From contig OZ035962.1 of assembly GCA_964034945.1 (NCBI GenBank), forward strand, positions 8,259,789 to 8,323,788: a stretch of 64,000 nt of DNA, given 5' to 3'. A model generated the notes under the pieces. It was given only the letters and a program-made list of their open reading frames with translations. It had not been told where the DNA came from and ran no database searches. The DNA is from Chrysopilus asiliformis. Taxonomy: Eukaryota; Arthropoda; Insecta; Diptera; Rhagionidae. Made by a program: the position numbers and the translations under genes. This document shows, piece after piece, positions 61,262 to 64,000 of the stretch (positions are counted from its first letter, which is position 1; each line of letters begins with the position of its first letter).

Positions 61262-62038
61262 TAAGAAATGTTATTCCAGGATAACAAATGTTAATAATAT
61301 TCAAATCTAAAGATTTATTTTATAAATGTAATTAATGTATGTAATTGTGTACACATAGCAGTCTAGAAGTCTAATATGAGATTGAAATGTCCGAGAAAAT
61401 CTTTGGAACGAGCCTAGCGAATTTAAAGTGTTGTGAAAACACATTTTAATATTTTAATCCTTTTGTATTACAGCGTAAATTTTGCATTTTTTTCCTTTAT
61501 ATAATTTTGCGTCAATCACACTTGTTAACCGTAGTGGAGGTTTCTATTTAAATTGCTACAACAGAGAACATATAAATCAGAAAAAAAATTCGCTTACATA
61601 ACAGTCGGCTTACAAAACAATAAAAAAATGTTTTCCGCTAAATTTGTAAGCGAAATGCTCACTTTATCAACCAAATTTTTCTCGATGGAAATTTAACAAA
61701 AAAAATTAAGACTTTTTGTATCGGTTTTAAAGAAAATCGCCATTATTACCGCTTTTTATACAAAATTGAATTCTATGTTCAAAAATTTGAAATGCTTGGC
61801 TATGTGTTCACTAATAAAGATAACCAAAATTATTATATAAAATACATATATTTAAAATTAGTCATCATTGGTTAAATTTGAATTATATTTTTATAGTTTG
61901 TATTTTATTTTTTACTGAAGTATAATTATTGCATTTTTATTCAAATAAAATTTACATTTAGATGTAGAAGTGGTTAATATTTCAAATTCACTATAAATGC
62001 TAAAACAATAAAATAATTTGAATTCTAAAAACAACTAA
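61262..62038. other. Tail-to-tail spacer
   Basis: Non-coding AT-rich DNA between the Serinc poly(A) signal and the end of the minus-strand glutamyl-tRNA synthetase gene, whose 3' UTR must lie here. No repeat or RNA gene recognised. Confidence 0.5.
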
Positions 62039-64000
62039 CTAAACATTTTTTGCTCGTTGAATCCTTTGCAATGTGCTTGCTTTACCTAGAATTTCCATCA
62101 TTTCAGCAACACCGGGACCATCCTACAATCAAGGAAAATCGGTTAATATTTTATATCCAATTTTTCGATGTTCTAAAATTGAATCAATTTTTTTACAGCA
62201 AAGGATAGAATTATTAGCAATTAAACTAGCGGAGATCTGGAACTCGATTTCAGCCTTTGTCACGCGTTCGCTTCAAATCCACTCAATTAGGGTTCTCGCA
62301 AATAATAATAAATACAGTTTGGTGATTATAACACCAACAATCTAAACTGTTATTACTTGTCCGCATTGTTGATGCTTTGCAAATCTTACAAATGTTGCAG
62401 TCTCTTTCATAGTTCACAACCCGTATGAAATGTGCGGCAGTGGAGAAGGAAATTCTTACGAAATCTATTCAGTTGTGATTATCTCGAAAACTACCGGTTC
62501 AATGTATGAGATGATTTTAAGATAATGGCATTCCCTTAAAGGTTCGGTAAAGGCTATAAAACTGAGTTATAGAAAATTTGGGGTAAAAACGGTTAGAGCA
62601 ACTGCCAATATCGACTGCACACAATCACTTTTTCAGACCCCAATTCTTCAAATCTTCTAGACCAGATTTGCGGAATGATAAGGAATGTGTTCAAGTAATT
62701 CTGTCAATAGATAGATCAGAATATAAATAACTTTATTTTTAAGCATTAGAAGCTGTTGCCAAAGTTTCAAACGTAGATATAAAAAACCCTACATCACAAA
62801 ATGGAGCAAATTTCTCATAAATAAATCAACAGATAGCGATATCAGCCCCAATACTACTCAACAAAATTACCTGCAATCCACTCAGTAGTGTCCTCAATGA
62901 CTTCATTACTTTACTAAACGCTAGATTCTTTCCTTTACAAAATTGTTTAAGCTCCTGTTGAAGATCGGTTTTATTGAAAGTCGCACGATCAAGTGATTGA
63001 AGAAGTTCCCCAACAACATCTAAAATAAGTCATATGTTCAAAGATATTATATTGAATTTATTGAAAATTTCACCTTTGTCAAGCAGAATAACATTACTTG
63101 GCTCTGGTAGTATCCAAAGAAATGAGAATTTTGCATCAATTAAATCATGAAGAGAGTCTAAACGGTTTCCACTCCATTTTAAAATATTTCTAACATGCTC
63201 TGTACTTAAATCTAATGCGTGAACTCTGAAATACATAGCAAATGTGAAAACAATTTTTAGATTGAAGCATTACGTACTGATTTTGATAAGTCTTTTTAAC
63301 AAGCTCTTTTACTGATTCGATTAGTTTATTACAAGTAGCAGGATCGTCAAGTAATCTCAACAATTCAAATCGATTAAGTTCCTTTAAGATATCTGGATTC
63401 AAACGGCCAGGATTGCAGTTGACTTTGGTGATATCGAACTGTGGGAAATATAGAAATGAATTTGTTTTTTTTTTTCATTCAAACAGCAACTCTTACGCTT
63501 GCTGCAAGTTCTTCTATAGAAAAGGTAATTGGTTTGGACGATGGTTCTTTCTCAAAGCCTCCACCGGCTTGAATAACGTAATTGACAAGAGCCCTGGGAA
63601 ATATTCCGTTATCTCTGAAAAAACAACTTTATATCTATTTTTGAATCAAATTTTTTTAGGTACCTATAATGACTAATTTGTATATCCCCTTGACGCTTAC
63701 TCAATTTGGTACCATCCTGATTAACAAGAAGTGGTAAATGGCCATATAAAGGTGGTTGCCATCCGAAGGCTCTGCAATATTTTCAATTCGATTAAATATA
63801 ATGTCAATCGAATGCGATTGCACAAACGAACTTGTACATCAGCAAATGTTTAGTAGTCGATATTTGCCATTCAACTCCCCTGAAGACGTGGGTGACTTCC
63901 ATTAAGTGGTCATCAACAACATTGGCGAAATGATACGTCGGAAAGCCATCTGTTTTAATTATGACCGGATCACCTTCATTTTCATGAACATTGTGTTTTA
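62039..64000 (-). CDS. EARS2: Mitochondrial glutamyl-tRNA synthetase, 3' part (5' end beyond window)
   Basis: Minus-strand exons: 63832 to beyond 64000, 63664-63771, 63497-63614, 63278-63438, 63074-63225, 62871-63019 and 62039-62122. Phases fit and encode the last ~313 residues. The first visible part ([23 protein letters not shown], then THVFRGVEW) is the class I GluRS catalytic region; [13 protein letters not shown] holds the KMSKS-type ATP loop. The rest is the bacterial-type anticodon-binding domain ([15 protein letters not shown]), ending [14 protein letters not shown]. The enzyme charges mitochondrial tRNA-Glu (and in many eukaryotes tRNA-Gln first with Glu). The Rossmann-fold N-terminus with HIGH motif is outside the window. 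The donor after LLMYK is GTTCGT, weak but required by the frame. The 748-bp last intron holds no further exon that I can see. Confidence 0.93.

Noticed and set aside
62073..62345. 90-codon plus frame
   Set aside because: Opposite strand of the last glutamyl-tRNA synthetase exon and intron; the minus-strand exon has the family's C-terminal motif.

Overview
The window is animal nuclear DNA and very probably dipteran. It is AT-rich, with intron-containing genes (GT-AG introns, many only 50-70 bp), long gene-poor stretches and many short inverted-repeat elements. A SuUR-type gene, which to my knowledge is known only from flies, and insect-like nurim, epsin and Serinc genes support Diptera. I cannot name the species. 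Gene models below were spliced by hand from reading frame, splice sites and intron phase, so exon ends are predictions.

Layout. 1-8.2 kb: two weak exon candidates facing away from a short gap at 409-551, then decayed repeats. 8.2-19.1 kb is a gene cluster: SuUR (-), a small Cys-rich candidate (-), a NUDCD3-like co-chaperone (-), nurim (+) and a small membrane-anchored SRPBCC-like protein (-). NUDCD3 and nurim are divergent, and their shared promoter gap has been split by a foldback element that itself carries an intact-ended hAT element. 19.1-38.0 kb has no convincing coding sequence. It holds a 122-bp minisatellite, several foldbacks and perfect hairpins, and may include the upstream non-coding exon(s) of the next gene. 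38.0-43.9 kb: liquid facets/epsin (+) with ENTH domain, UIMs, clathrin box, DPW and NPF motifs, and an unusual Asn-rich cassette exon. 43.9-52.8 kb: AT-rich spacer and an alkaline phosphatase (-) whose introns hold several MITEs. 55.7-56.4 kb: a small acidic protein with a KEN box and SP/TP sites (-). 58.1-61.2 kb: Serinc/TMS1 (+). 62.0-64.0 kb: the 3' part of mitochondrial glutamyl-tRNA synthetase (-), tail-to-tail with Serinc and cut by the window edge.

The genes are unrelated in function (replication control and chromatin, nuclear envelope, endocytosis, phosphatase, membrane lipid/serine incorporation, mitochondrial translation), as expected for ordinary eukaryotic gene order. I see no operon, CRISPR array or biosynthetic cluster. 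The most informative points are the degenerate ATPase motifs of the SuUR-like protein, the nested transposon in the NUDCD3/nurim promoter, the Asn-rich epsin exon, and the palindrome-bearing 122-bp tandem array.
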